Assembly (NCBI GenBank): GCA_017446745.1
Contig: JAFSQF010000004.1
Coordinates: 1-64,000 of the forward strand
Direction of reading: 5' to 3'
Length of the DNA: 64,000 nt
Source of the DNA: Bacteroidales bacterium
GTDB taxonomy: Bacteria > Bacteroidota > Bacteroidia > Bacteroidales > P3
The position numbers were made by a program, and so were the translations under genes. Position 1 is the stretch's first letter. The number at the start of each line of letters is the position of its first letter. The notes under the pieces were generated by a model. That model saw only the letters and a program-made list of their open reading frames with translations. It had not been told where the DNA came from and did not search any database. Below, one piece after another: positions 8,571 to 16,515 of this stretch.

Positions 8571-8578
8571 CAAAAATA
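8571..8578 (-). promoter_or_regulatory. -7 element of the dksA-like gene
   Basis: CAAAAATA on the top strand is TATTTTTG on the bottom strand, 24 bases upstream of the start at 8547. Confidence 0.5.
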
Positions 8579-8631
8579 CACTTTTTTTCTGTCAAAAGAA
8601 AATAAAAAAATCAACAATGGCTGTTATTAAG

Positions 8632-9207
8632 TCATAAATATAGGTCAATCAGACCGTTCGGAGCGGTTATATACATCACCTTTTCTTCGCGGTCCACCTT
8701 TTTTATCACCGGGTCTATGATGGGAATGAGTATCTCTTTGTCATTTTTCATCACCTGAAACAGGGCTTGGGCCGGATAGTCTATCACCGACGCTATGCTC
8801 CCGATATTCCCTTTCTCGCTGTCAACCACTTGCCAACCAATCACTTCGTGGTAGTAGAAGCGGTTGCCGTCCAGCTTGGGCAACACCTCGAGCGGAAGGA
8901 AGAGCTGGCACCCCACAAGGGCCTGTGCCTCCTCGGCACTGATGTCCTCGAAAGTCACTATGGCCTTGTTGCCGTTGATGTTAATCTCCTTGATGAAGTA
9001 GGGGATAAGGGTGTTCTTAACCTCCACGAAGACCGAGTCGAGGCCGCTGTAGTCCTCCGGACTGTCAACATCGAGAAAGAAAACCACCTGCCCCCTATAT
9101 CCAAAGGGCTTGGTTATCTTGCCCAACTGATAGCATTCGTCTTTTGTCACTTTACTTTGATTATTTTTTTTATTTTTTCTGTTTTTTTTCGAAATCTCTC
9201 GAAACAT
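8632..9207 (-). CDS. rimM: Ribosome maturation factor RimM
   Basis: RimM binds ribosomal protein S19 and helps mature the 30S head. The protein shows the family opening CYQLGKITKPFGYRGQ, a central EEAQALVGCQLFLPLEVLP block, and the PRC-barrel half with IPIIDPVIKKVDREEKVMYI. With the ATG at 9207 it is 191 residues. The first 19 residues are a Lys/Asn-rich run unlike the family, and a GTG at 9150 would place the start exactly where homologues begin, so the true start may be 9150. It follows rpsP, as in many bacteria, though a terminator-like hairpin lies between them. Confidence 0.9.
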   Translation of the reverse strand: MFREISKKNRKNKKNNQSKVTKDECYQLGKITKPFGYRGQVVFFLDVDSPEDYSGLDSVFVEVKNTLIPYFIKEININGNKAIVTFEDISAEEAQALVGCQLFLPLEVLPKLDGNRFYYHEVIGWQVVDSEKGNIGSIASVIDYPAQALFQVMKNDKEILIPIIDPVIKKVDREEKVMYITAPNGLIDLYL

Positions 9208-9240
9208 CGCAATCTCGAAAAATCAAACCCCTTGGCTCGC

Positions 9241-9281
9241 TCAAAAAAAAAGACACGCCTCATGGCATGTCTTTTTTTTAT
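9241..9281 (-). terminator. Terminator between rpsP and rimM
   Basis: AGACACGCC (9251-9259) pairs with GGCATGTCT (9264-9272), with one G-T pair, and is flanked by A- and T-runs. Leftward read-through would be needed for rpsP-rimM co-transcription. Confidence 0.7.
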
Positions 9282-9296
9282 CTGAGCCTCATTGGG

Positions 9297-9845
9297 TTAA
9301 GCCTCGGTGTTTTCCTCGGCGGCAGGAGCCTCGCCTTCGGCGGGGGCAGCGGCTTCGGCGCGTGCGGCAGCCTCAGCCTCGGCAGCGGCCTGACGCTTGG
9401 CGGCAACGGCGGCAGCCTTGGTCTCGTTGACTTTCTTCTCCGCCTCAAGGCGCGCTTTCTTGGCATCGCGTTTCTCGCCTTCTATGTTGCTCACGTTGTT
9501 GGCTATCTTGGTCTCCTTGGCCTGTTTCCACTCGTTGAAGCGCACATCGGCCTGTTCCTGGCTGATGGCTCCCTTCTCAACACCTATCTGAAGGTGACGT
9601 TTCAGCAACACTCCCTTGTAACTGAGGATGCGGCGGCAGGTGTCCGAAGGTTGGGCTCCGTTCTTAAGCCACTGGCAGGCTTTCTCCTCGTTCAGCACGA
9701 TCTGAGCGGGGTTCGTCATCGGATTGTAGGTGCCCAGTTTCTCGATAAATCTTCCATCGCGTGGTGCACGACCATCCGCTACGACGATGTGATAAAAAGG
9801 CTGATTCTTTTTACCATGACGTTGTAATCTGATTCTTGCAGGCAT
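9297..9845 (-). CDS. rpsP: 30S ribosomal protein S16 with long C-terminal tail
   Basis: The first ~80 residues are a standard S16: [41 protein letters not shown] and a [20 protein letters not shown] block. S16 is an assembly protein of the 30S body. After this comes an extension of about 100 residues, first mixed charged ([16 protein letters not shown]), then almost only Ala, Glu and Lys. Extended S16 proteins with such tails are common in Bacteroidota. It has a strong promoter at 9899-9929, back to back with ribF, and is followed by rimM. Confidence 0.96.
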   Translation of the reverse strand: MPARIRLQRHGKKNQPFYHIVVADGRAPRDGRFIEKLGTYNPMTNPAQIVLNEEKACQWLKNGAQPSDTCRRILSYKGVLLKRHLQIGVEKGAISQEQADVRFNEWKQAKETKIANNVSNIEGEKRDAKKARLEAEKKVNETKAAAVAAKRQAAAEAEAAARAEAAAPAEGEAPAAEENTEA

Positions 9846-9898
9846 AATTAATTGTGTTTTAAAAAGATAAAATGAAAATTTGTTTTTGTTTCAGTTTG

Positions 9899-9929
9899 CA
9901 AAAGTAATACTTTTTTTCATACTGACAAA
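9899..9929 (-). promoter_or_regulatory. rpsP promoter
   Basis: On the bottom strand TTTG (9929-9926), a 19-base spacer and TACTTTTG (9906-9899) match the Bacteroidota consensus. It overlaps the region that must hold the divergent ribF promoter. Confidence 0.75.
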
Positions 9930-9936
9930 ATTTTTG

Positions 9937-9944
9937 TAATTTTG
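9937..9944 (+). promoter_or_regulatory. Possible ribF -7 element
   Basis: TAATTTTG fits the -7 consensus, but no clear TTTG is found at -33. It lies just 16-19 bases before the likely start, giving a very short leader. Confidence 0.35.
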
Positions 9945-9959
9945 TATTTTCTTTTTTCA

Positions 9960-10895
9960 ATGATGGAACTACATAACATTGAGGATATCAACTTTATAGA
10001 ACGCCCTACGATGGTTACTGTCGGCATGTTCGACGGCGTTCACCTCGGCCATCGACAGCTTCTACGGCATCTGGCGCAGCAGGCCTCGGCATTGGCCTTG
10101 CAGCCCATTGTCGTCACTTTCGACCGTCACCCTCGCCAGGTGCTCGACAAAAACTATGTGCCGCGTATGCTCTGCACCTTCGACGAACGGCTCGAACTGC
10201 TCAGCCAGTGTGGCGTCCAGCATGTTGTGGTGGCCTCATTCGATAGGGCTATGGCCTCCATGTCGGCCTGCTCTTTCGCCCGCGATGTGCTGTGCAATAA
10301 GTTGAACATGAATGCTCTCCTGCTCGGCTACGACAACGTCTTCGGCAGCAGGCTTTACAACGATTTCGCTCAGCTGCCCGACTTGGGCAACGAGCTGGGA
10401 TTCAAGGTCGTTCGTGTCCAAGCCGTCAGCCTCGACGGCGTGGAGGTGAGCTCCACCAAGATACGCCACTGCCTTATGGATGGCGATATCGAAAAGGCCA
10501 CGGCGATGCTCGGCTCCCCGTACTCTATCGAGGGCCCAGTTGTGCACGGACGCCATGTGGGCACCGGGCTTGGCTTCCCGACGGCAAATATCCACGTCGC
10601 CGACCCCAACAAGCTGCTCCCCAAACAAGGGGTGTACGCCCTCCGCGCCATCTGCAATGGGCAGTTGTATGCTGCTATGGCCAACCTCGGCGCACAACCC
10701 ACTTTCCACCAGAACCAGATTGTCTTCGAGGTACATCTTCTCGATTTCAACGGCGAGCTCTATGGCAACACCATGCAGCTCTGTTTCTTGCACCGCATGC
10801 GCGACATCGTGAACTTCCCTTCGCCCGAAGCCCTCATCGAGCAGCTCGGAAAAGATGCCGCCGAGGCAAAATTAATCTATTCCAAAACGTTATGA
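9960..10895 (+). CDS. ribF: Bifunctional riboflavin kinase/FAD synthetase
   Basis: Makes FMN from riboflavin and then FAD from FMN. The N-terminal nucleotidyltransferase part has VTVGMFDGVHLGHRQLL (the H-G-H type ATP site) and VSSTKIRHCL; the C-terminal kinase part has GTGLGFPTANI, the PTAN motif of riboflavin kinases. Starts at 9960 or 9963 (tandem Met codons) fit homologues better than an in-frame Met at 9942. About 311 residues, normal length. Its stop overlaps the ATG of the next gene (ATGA at 10892-10895), so translation is probably coupled. Confidence 0.93.
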   Translation: MMELHNIEDINFIERPTMVTVGMFDGVHLGHRQLLRHLAQQASALALQPIVVTFDRHPRQVLDKNYVPRMLCTFDERLELLSQCGVQHVVVASFDRAMASMSACSFARDVLCNKLNMNALLLGYDNVFGSRLYNDFAQLPDLGNELGFKVVRVQAVSLDGVEVSSTKIRHCLMDGDIEKATAMLGSPYSIEGPVVHGRHVGTGLGFPTANIHVADPNKLLPKQGVYALRAICNGQLYAAMANLGAQPTFHQNQIVFEVHLLDFNGELYGNTMQLCFLHRMRDIVNFPSPEALIEQLGKDAAEAKLIYSKTL

Positions 10896-11461
10896 AAAAG
10901 TCTGCTCTGTTCCTTTGTTTTGTCGTGGCGGGCCTGATGCTCTGCGCCCAGCCCGACAGGGTGTATAAATCGCTAAAGGAGGTCCGTAATGTTGACTCTG
11001 TCTACCATTTGAAACTCAACTATAAACGTCTGAAAAAGTTTCCCGACAAGATTTTCGAGATGCGCAACCTCCGCACCCTCGACCTCGGCCGCAATTTCAT
11101 CGACACTATCCCTCCCGAAATTGCTGTGCTGACCCAACTGGAGACACTCGACCTGCGCCGCAACCGCATCCGCATCGTGCCGCCGGAATTGGGCTCCCTG
11201 ACGAACCTCAAGACACTTAACCTCAGCCGCAACCCTATCCTTGAGCTTCCCGACGAGATGAGTAATCTGGTAAACCTTGAAGAGCTTATTCTTTGGATGA
11301 CCGGTGTTGTCTCGTTCCCGCCATCGTTTGTGGCTTTGAACTATTCCTTAAAGCTCATCGACCTGCGCGTCTGCCCACTCTCTTACGACGACCAGCAGGC
11401 CATCGAACAGCTTCTCCCAACGCCCCGCAAGCGTTGGGACTACGTCTGCAACTGCCAATAG
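10892..11461 (+). CDS. Exported leucine-rich repeat protein
   Basis: 189 residues with a signal peptide (MKKSALFLCFVVAGLMLCAQ). There are four or more leucine-rich repeats of about 23 residues in the form LRTLDLGRNFIDTIPPEI, LETLDLRRNRIRIVPPEL and LKTLNLSRNPILELPDEM. LRR domains usually bind proteins; the partner is unknown. It is translationally coupled to ribF. The stop codon is the first TAG of a 43-bp tandem repeat that continues to the next gene. The C-terminal part (CPLSYDDQQAIEQLLP) caps the repeats. Confidence 0.8.
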   Translation: MKKSALFLCFVVAGLMLCAQPDRVYKSLKEVRNVDSVYHLKLNYKRLKKFPDKIFEMRNLRTLDLGRNFIDTIPPEIAVLTQLETLDLRRNRIRIVPPELGSLTNLKTLNLSRNPILELPDEMSNLVNLEELILWMTGVVSFPPSFVALNYSLKLIDLRVCPLSYDDQQAIEQLLPTPRKRWDYVCNCQ

Positions 11462-11544
11462 GAGGTCAGGATTCCATACTGACCAATGCGACAACCAAAT
11501 ATAGGAGGTCAAAATTCCATCCTGACCAATGCGACTACCAAATA
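11459..11544 (+). repeat. 43-bp tandem duplication with internal hairpin
   Basis: Two 43-bp units start at 11459 and 11502. Each opens TAGGAGGTCAGGATTCCATA (second copy TAGGAGGTCAAAATTCCATC) and ends GCGACNACCAAATA. GGTCAG and CTGACC in the first unit form a stem. It fills the gap between the LRR gene and the hydrolase gene. Confidence 0.85.
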
Positions 11545-11566
11545 TATACTCCCACACCCACCAACT

Positions 11567-12409
11567 ATGCCAACGCCCAAACCATCACTAAATATCGCTC
11601 TCTTCCAACAGAATATCGCCTGGGAGAACCCTCAGGCCAACTTCAGCAAGGTGGCGCAGGCCTTCGACACCGCCCTTGCCGGCTCCCATGCCGACATCCT
11701 CATGGTCCCCGAGACCTTCAACACCGGCTTCGGCGACCACATGGCACGTCAGGCCGAGCCCCCTCAAGGCCCCACATTCCTGTTCGCTCTCGACATTGCT
11801 CGTCGCTACGATGCCCTTTTTGTTGGCTCTTGGACTGTAAAAGAGAACGGAATGGTCTACAACCGTATGCACCTTGTCCGCCCCGACGGCTCTTGCGACT
11901 TCTACGACAAGGCCCACACTTTCCGCATGAGCAGCGAGGCGTCGCAGCTGGCTCGCGGCACGCGCCGCCTCGTGTCGCAGTGGCGCGGTTGGAACATCAA
12001 ACCCGCCGTCTGCTACGACCTCCGCTTCCCCCTCTGGCTGCGCAACAGCAACGACCTCAACTACGACCTGCTGCTGGTCTGCGCCAATTGGCCAGGCTCG
12101 CGCCACATGGCATGGTCCACGCTCTTGCGCGCTCGAGCCATCGAGAACCTCTGCTATGTGGCCGGCTGCAACCGCGTGGGCTCCGACAGCACCGGTATCC
12201 ACTATGCCGGCTGCTCTGCTATCATCGACTACAAAGGTTTGCCAATAAGCGAGATACAGCCGTCGTTGAATGCCGACACCCCAGATGATAGCGTCATCAC
12301 GGCATCTCTTTCGGCCTCGTCTCTCGACGCTTTCCGCCACCACTGGCCCTTCAACCTCGACTTCGACGAATCGACGTCTTTTCCGCAAAGAAGCCTCGGA
12401 GAGGCTTAA
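11567..12409 (+). CDS. Carbon-nitrogen hydrolase, omega-amidase/nitrilase superfamily
   Basis: About 280 residues from the Met at 11567; upstream in-frame codons are only the 43-bp repeat. The Glu-Lys-Cys triad is visible: E in MVPETFNTGF, K in DFYDKAHTF and C in PAVCYDLRFP. The WPGSRHMAW and LLRARAIEN blocks match the branch of omega-amidases (NIT2/YafV-like), which hydrolyse 2-oxoglutaramate or 2-oxosuccinamate formed by glutamine or methionine transaminases. The last codons (QRSLGEA) lie inside a dispersed repeat that recurs at 32815-32993, so the native C-terminus may have been altered. Confidence 0.87.
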   Translation: MPTPKPSLNIALFQQNIAWENPQANFSKVAQAFDTALAGSHADILMVPETFNTGFGDHMARQAEPPQGPTFLFALDIARRYDALFVGSWTVKENGMVYNRMHLVRPDGSCDFYDKAHTFRMSSEASQLARGTRRLVSQWRGWNIKPAVCYDLRFPLWLRNSNDLNYDLLLVCANWPGSRHMAWSTLLRARAIENLCYVAGCNRVGSDSTGIHYAGCSAIIDYKGLPISEIQPSLNADTPDDSVITASLSASSLDAFRHHWPFNLDFDESTSFPQRSLGEA

Positions 12410-12519
12410 TCTCAATAACCCCAGACAAACGGAGTGCAGTCTGGGGTTATGTAAATCAAACCATTCTCAGCGTCTCGAAGAGACGCGATTTCAAATTAGT
12501 GCCATTTGCGGATAATCAT
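12386..12519 (+). repeat. Dispersed palindromic repeat, copy A
   Basis: It begins CAAAGAAGCCTCGGAG, then has a CCCCAGAC...GTCTGGGG hairpin, a GCGTCTC-GA-AGAGACGC hairpin and the tail TTTGCGGATAATCAT. Copy B with the same order lies at 32815-32993. Confidence 0.9.
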
Positions 12520-12530
12520 ATAGATTTAAT

Positions 12531-12609
12531 GTTGGAAAAATGGACAAAATCTAAAAATTAATGTTGGAAAAATGGAAATTTTGCATATCTTTGCAGTTGG
12601 AAAAATGGA
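12531..12609 (+). repeat. Three direct repeats GTTGGAAAAATGGA spanning a promoter
   Basis: Copies start at 12531, 12563 and 12596 (spacing 32 and 33). The second overlaps the -33 box and the third lies at the likely transcription start, the layout of an operator. Confidence 0.8.
12564..12593 (+). promoter_or_regulatory. Promoter of the broken AAA ATPase gene
   Basis: TTG at 12564-12566, a 19-base spacer and TATCTTTG at 12586-12593 match the Bacteroidota consensus. Confidence 0.7.
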
Positions 12610-12616
12610 TTAAAAT

Positions 12617-12757
12617 ATGCTTATACGAAAGATTGATAGCTTTTTAGATAATTTTTATAAATCTACAAACAAATCTTTGCTTGTTACAGGTGCCAGGCAG
12701 ACGGGGAAAACTTTCTCTATCCGTCAGTTTGGTAAGAGTACAAAATATACTATGTAA
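12617..12757 (+). pseudogene. AAA ATPase (DUF4143 type), N-terminal fragment
   Basis: 46 codons with the opening MLIRKIDSFLDNFYKSTN and a Walker A motif GARQTGKT, typical of the large Bacteroidota family of ATPases that carry DUF4143. A stop falls after KYTM, where a repeat-like sequence begins. The C-terminal end of the same family is found at 12896-13110, so the gene has lost its middle. Confidence 0.75.
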
Positions 12758-12895
12758 CGGTAAAAAATAAGGTGTAACGATAGTGATATTGAAACATAAT
12801 TATAATTTGTGTTAATTCGTAGACCCATAAACACTATCGTTTTTACATTTTTACGCCTACATGATTGTATCAACTTATTATTTAATTATTGCTAA
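12758..12895 (+). repeat. Repeat sequence between the two ATPase fragments
   Basis: It contains GGTAAAAAATAAGGTGTAAC (also near 32783 and 32991), an inverted repeat AACGATAGTG (12776-12785) / CACTATCGTT (12832-12841), and TGATTGTATCAACTTATT (also near 28098 and 33241). No coding frame is visible. Confidence 0.8.
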
Positions 12896-13110
12896 ATAGA
12901 AATCAATTTGTGGCACGGCGGGGTGACGAGACTGCTTATTTACAGGTGTCGATGCAGATTTCATCGCTTGAAAGCTACGAACGGGAGTTTGGTGACCTGG
13001 AACGTATCAAGGACAACTATCCCAAATACGTGATTTTGTCTGACCCGATGGCCACTTTGGTGAATGACGATGGTATACAAGTGCTGAAAACAGAGGACTA
13101 CCTGCTGTGA
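12896..13110 (+). pseudogene. AAA ATPase (DUF4143 type), C-terminal fragment
   Basis: The frame codes NQFVARRGDETAYLQVSMQI, REFGDLERIKDNYPKYVILS and ends in KTEDYLL, which is the usual end of DUF4143 ATPases (domain ending in a D-FLL type tail). No proper start codon precedes it. With the fragment at 12617 it marks a gene whose central several hundred codons were deleted. Confidence 0.7.
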
Positions 13111-13175
13111 CATTTTGATCTCCTCATTTAATCGCCGCTTTGTATTGTCCTAAAGTTTGAATTATAGAGTATTCG

Positions 13176-15662
13176 ATGGAACAAAAACTATCTTTCAATA
13201 AAATACGTGAGCTGGTGGATGCCGAGACCACCAATGCTTTGGCTCATCGCATGGTGGAAGAGATGACTTTCTCCACCAACTACGACCGCGTGGTGCGCGA
13301 ACTGCAACAGACCGACGAGATGCGCCAGATCCTGCTGATGGAGAATAGCTTCCCTTCGCAGGACTTCTTCGACCTCAGCGAGGAACTGACGCGCCTCAAG
13401 GTGGGCAACACCGTTATCGACCCCGAGGCTCTGGTCGACTTCAAGGCCTCGCTGCACACCCTGACGCTTTGCCTTCGTTTCTTCAACGCCGAGGCCGCCG
13501 AGAAGTATCCCGAACTGACGGCTCTGGCAAGCCGTATCGATCTGGACCCCAATATCCTTAAACGCATAGATAAAATAGTCGACGACAAGGGCGAGATTTT
13601 CGACAACGCCTCGCCGCAGCTGCTCGAAATCCGCCGCTCTATGCTCCGCAAGCGCAGCGAGGTGGATGCTCAGATAGGTCGCTCGCTGAGCCGCGCCAAA
13701 CGCGAAGGGTGGGCCCCGGAAAACGCTGAGGTCACCATACGCAACGGCCGCCTCGTCATCCCGATGCTCGACACCCACCGCCGCAAGATGAAAGGCCTCA
13801 TCCACGACGAGTCGGCCACGCGACAGACGGCTTTCCTCGAACCCGCCGAAGTGGTGGAACTCAACAACGACCTCCGCGAGCTGGAGTTCGCCGAACGCCA
13901 TGAAATACAGAAAATCCTCGCCGCCTTCACCGACTTCTTCCGCCCGCAGCTGACGCAACTCATCAACGCCTACTGGTTCCTGGGCCGCATCGACTTCATC
14001 CGCGCCAAGGCCCGCTTTGCGCTCAACGTGGGCTGCATCGTGCCTAAGGTGCACAACCGCCCCATGATGGGATGGATCGAGGCTCGCCACCCGCTCCTGG
14101 TACTCAGCCATCGCGAGCAGGGCAAGGAGGTGGTGCCTTTCGACCTCGCCTTAGACAGCCAAGCACCTGATGCCCCACACGATGGCCCCGTGCCGCCCCG
14201 CATCCTCATCATCTCCGGCCCCAACGCCGGAGGCAAGTCGGTGTGCCTCAAGGCTGTGGGCCTGATTCAGTATATGCTGCAATGCGGTCTGCCGGTACCG
14301 TGCCGCGAAACGTCAGAGTTCGGCATCTTCGACCGCGTCAGTATCGACATCGGCGACCAGCAGTCGCTCGAAAACGACCTCAGCACCTATTCGTCGCATC
14401 TGCAGAACATGAAAGCCCTGCTCGCCGTCGCCGACCGGCGCACCCTCTTCCTCCTCGACGAGCTGGGTGGCGGCACAGAGCCACGCTCCGGTTGCGCCAT
14501 CGCCGAGGCCCTGCTCGAAGAACTCTACCGCCGCGGCAGCTTCGGCGTCGTGACCACCCATTTCGCCGACCTCAAGCTCCTCGCCGACCGCTACGAGGCC
14601 ATCCAGAACGGCGCCATGCTCTTCGACACCGAACGCATGATGCCTCTCTACCGCCTCTCCGTGGGCCACCCCGGCAGCTCCTTCGCCTTCGAAATAGCCA
14701 CCAAGATAGGCTTCCCCCTCGATATCCTAGAGGCCGCCGAAAGCAAGGTGGGCAGCGAGATGCTCAATTTCGAACACCAGCTGCAGCAAATTGAACTTGA
14801 CAAGCAGGAAATAGCCCGACAACGTACCGAACTGCAAGTGTCCGACAGTTTCCTCAACGAGGTCATCACCAAGTACCAACAGCTGAACGAGAAACTGGAA
14901 AGCCGTCGCTACGACATCATCAGCGAGGCACGCCAGCAGGCTCGCCAGATCATTGCCGACGCCAACCGCACCGTGGAACGCACCATAGCCGACATCAAGG
15001 AGGCCAACGCCGAACGCGAACGTACACAGAAAGCCCGCGAAGAGATGCGCCGGGATTTGGAAAAGATTGAGAAACAGCAGGCCGAATATGACCGCAAGCG
15101 CGACGAGGAACGCCGCCGCAACAAGGCCGCAGCTCAGGAAAAACCTGTGGCGGCACAGCCCGACGAGGACACCGAGGAGGAGGTGGCTTCTGGCCCCCTG
15201 CAGGTGGGCGACATTGTGCGTATCGACGGCGGCGACACCTTCGGTCAGCTGATGGAACTGAAAGGCAAAAAGGCTGTGGTGGAAAGCAATAGCTTGAGGA
15301 TGACCATCCCCCTCGACCGCCTCGCCAAGACGGCCAAGAAACGCATCCCATCCGACAAGTCACAGCACCGTACAGGCCGCTTCCAGTCTATTTACGACGA
15401 AATCAACGAGAAACGCTCGCATTTCAACCCTACCCTCGACCTCCGCGGGCACCGCGCCGAGGAGGCCCTGGCCGAACTTCAGCATTTCCTCGACGAGGCT
15501 CAGCTCCTGGGCGAAAGGGAACTGCGCATCCTCCACGGCAAGGGCTACGGCATACTGAAAACCCTCATACGGCAGCAGTTGCAATCGAACCACGATGTCG
15601 TATCATTCCACTCCGCCTCGCTCGAAACGGGCGGCGAAGGCGTCACCGTGGTGCACTTGTAG
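13176..15662 (+). CDS. mutS2: Endonuclease MutS2
   Basis: 828 residues, the normal MutS2 length. The N-terminal core resembles MutS domains III and V, with Walker A GPNAGGKS near residue 347 and Walker B TLFLLDELGGGTEP near residue 422. A long charged coiled coil (residues ~510-650) follows, then a KOW-like patch and a C-terminal Smr nuclease domain with LDLRG and LHGKGYGILK. MutS2 lacks the mismatch-recognition domain; it is known to restrain recombination and, in some bacteria, to split collided ribosomes. It stands alone in its transcript. Confidence 0.95.
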   Translation: MEQKLSFNKIRELVDAETTNALAHRMVEEMTFSTNYDRVVRELQQTDEMRQILLMENSFPSQDFFDLSEELTRLKVGNTVIDPEALVDFKASLHTLTLCLRFFNAEAAEKYPELTALASRIDLDPNILKRIDKIVDDKGEIFDNASPQLLEIRRSMLRKRSEVDAQIGRSLSRAKREGWAPENAEVTIRNGRLVIPMLDTHRRKMKGLIHDESATRQTAFLEPAEVVELNNDLRELEFAERHEIQKILAAFTDFFRPQLTQLINAYWFLGRIDFIRAKARFALNVGCIVPKVHNRPMMGWIEARHPLLVLSHREQGKEVVPFDLALDSQAPDAPHDGPVPPRILIISGPNAGGKSVCLKAVGLIQYMLQCGLPVPCRETSEFGIFDRVSIDIGDQQSLENDLSTYSSHLQNMKALLAVADRRTLFLLDELGGGTEPRSGCAIAEALLEELYRRGSFGVVTTHFADLKLLADRYEAIQNGAMLFDTERMMPLYRLSVGHPGSSFAFEIATKIGFPLDILEAAESKVGSEMLNFEHQLQQIELDKQEIARQRTELQVSDSFLNEVITKYQQLNEKLESRRYDIISEARQQARQIIADANRTVERTIADIKEANAERERTQKAREEMRRDLEKIEKQQAEYDRKRDEERRRNKAAAQEKPVAAQPDEDTEEEVASGPLQVGDIVRIDGGDTFGQLMELKGKKAVVESNSLRMTIPLDRLAKTAKKRIPSDKSQHRTGRFQSIYDEINEKRSHFNPTLDLRGHRAEEALAELQHFLDEAQLLGERELRILHGKGYGILKTLIRQQLQSNHDVVSFHSASLETGGEGVTVVHL

Positions 15663-15785
15663 GAGGGTCGGTTATGGCCTGTAGCGTGTAGGTGCCGGCG
15701 TCGCAGTCGTATTCGCTGTGGTCTATCCGCACCAGATAGGGGGCCAGGACGTTAAGTTCCATGCCCACGGTGCTGTCTCAGCCTT
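15663..15785 (-). pseudogene. Possible remnant of a surface-protein gene
   Basis: About 40 codons are open on the bottom strand, reading DSTVGMELNVLAPYLVRIDH and then CDAGTYTLQA before running into the mutS2 end. The composition resembles the repeat modules of Bacteroidota adhesins, including the giant protein in this window. The frame has no start and is cut off by a satellite on its upstream side. It could be chance. Confidence 0.35.
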
Positions 15786-15845
15786 CTATGTTCATTCACC
15801 CCATTCACCCCATTCACCCCATTCACCCCATCAACCCCATTCAAC
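15783..15845 (+). repeat. 9-bp satellite (ATTCACCCC units)
   Basis: About six ATTCACCCC/ATCAACCCC units in tandem next to the end of rsmI. Related arrays are at 21718-21768 and inside the ABC ATPase gene. Confidence 0.85.
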
Positions 15846-16513
15846 TATCCCTTGCCGGCAAGCACCACAACGATCTCGCCCTTGACTTCTGTCGCCTCGT
15901 AGTGGGCGTGGACCTCGCGAAGACTGCCGCGCACCGTCTCGGCATGAAGCTTGCTGATCTCGCGGCTGACGCTCACCTGACGCTCTTCGCCAAGCACCTC
16001 CATAAGCTGCTCTAAAAGCTTCACCAGCCGGTAGGGGCTCTCGTAGATTATCATCGTGCGGCTCTCTTCGGCCAAGCGGCTGATGGCTGTCTGGCGCCCT
16101 TTCTTGTGCGGCAAGAATCCCTCGAAGACAAACCGGTCGCACGGCAACCCGCTGTCAATCAGCGCCGGCACGAATGCTGTGGCCCCGGGCAGGCACTCCA
16201 CCTCCACGCCGGCACGCACTGCCTGACGCACCAGCAAAAAACCGGGGTCGCTGATGCCGGGCGTCCCGGCATCGGTAACCACGGCAATGCTCTGCCCTCC
16301 CTCAAGACGCTCCACCATGCGGTCCACCACCTGGTGCTCGTTGAAGATGTGGTGGCTCTGCAATGGCGTCGCTATCCCATAGTGTTGCAGCAGCACGCGG
16401 CTCGTGCGGGTGTCCTCAGCCAAGATTAGGTCGACAGACTTTAAAACCTCGACGGCACGATAAGTCATGTCGCCGAGGTTCCCTACCGGGGTCGGTACCA
16501 GGTATAATTTCAT
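15845..16513 (-). CDS. rsmI: 16S rRNA (cytidine1402-2'-O)-methyltransferase
   Basis: RsmI uses SAM to methylate the ribose of C1402 in the 30S decoding centre. The 222-residue protein opens with LYLVPTPVGNLGDMTYRAVE and has AEDTRTSRVLL, VTDAGTPGISDPG (SAM-binding loop), LPGATAFVPALIDSGLP and FEGFLPHKKGR, all typical of this tetrapyrrole-methylase-fold family. The gene starts two bases before yebC ends, so the two may be co-transcribed. The homologue is usually nearer 230-290 residues; this is at the short end and its 3' end abuts a satellite. Confidence 0.93.
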   Translation of the reverse strand: MKLYLVPTPVGNLGDMTYRAVEVLKSVDLILAEDTRTSRVLLQHYGIATPLQSHHIFNEHQVVDRMVERLEGGQSIAVVTDAGTPGISDPGFLLVRQAVRAGVEVECLPGATAFVPALIDSGLPCDRFVFEGFLPHKKGRQTAISRLAEESRTMIIYESPYRLVKLLEQLMEVLGEERQVSVSREISKLHAETVRGSLREVHAHYEATEVKGEIVVVLAGKG

Positions 16514-16515
16514 GT

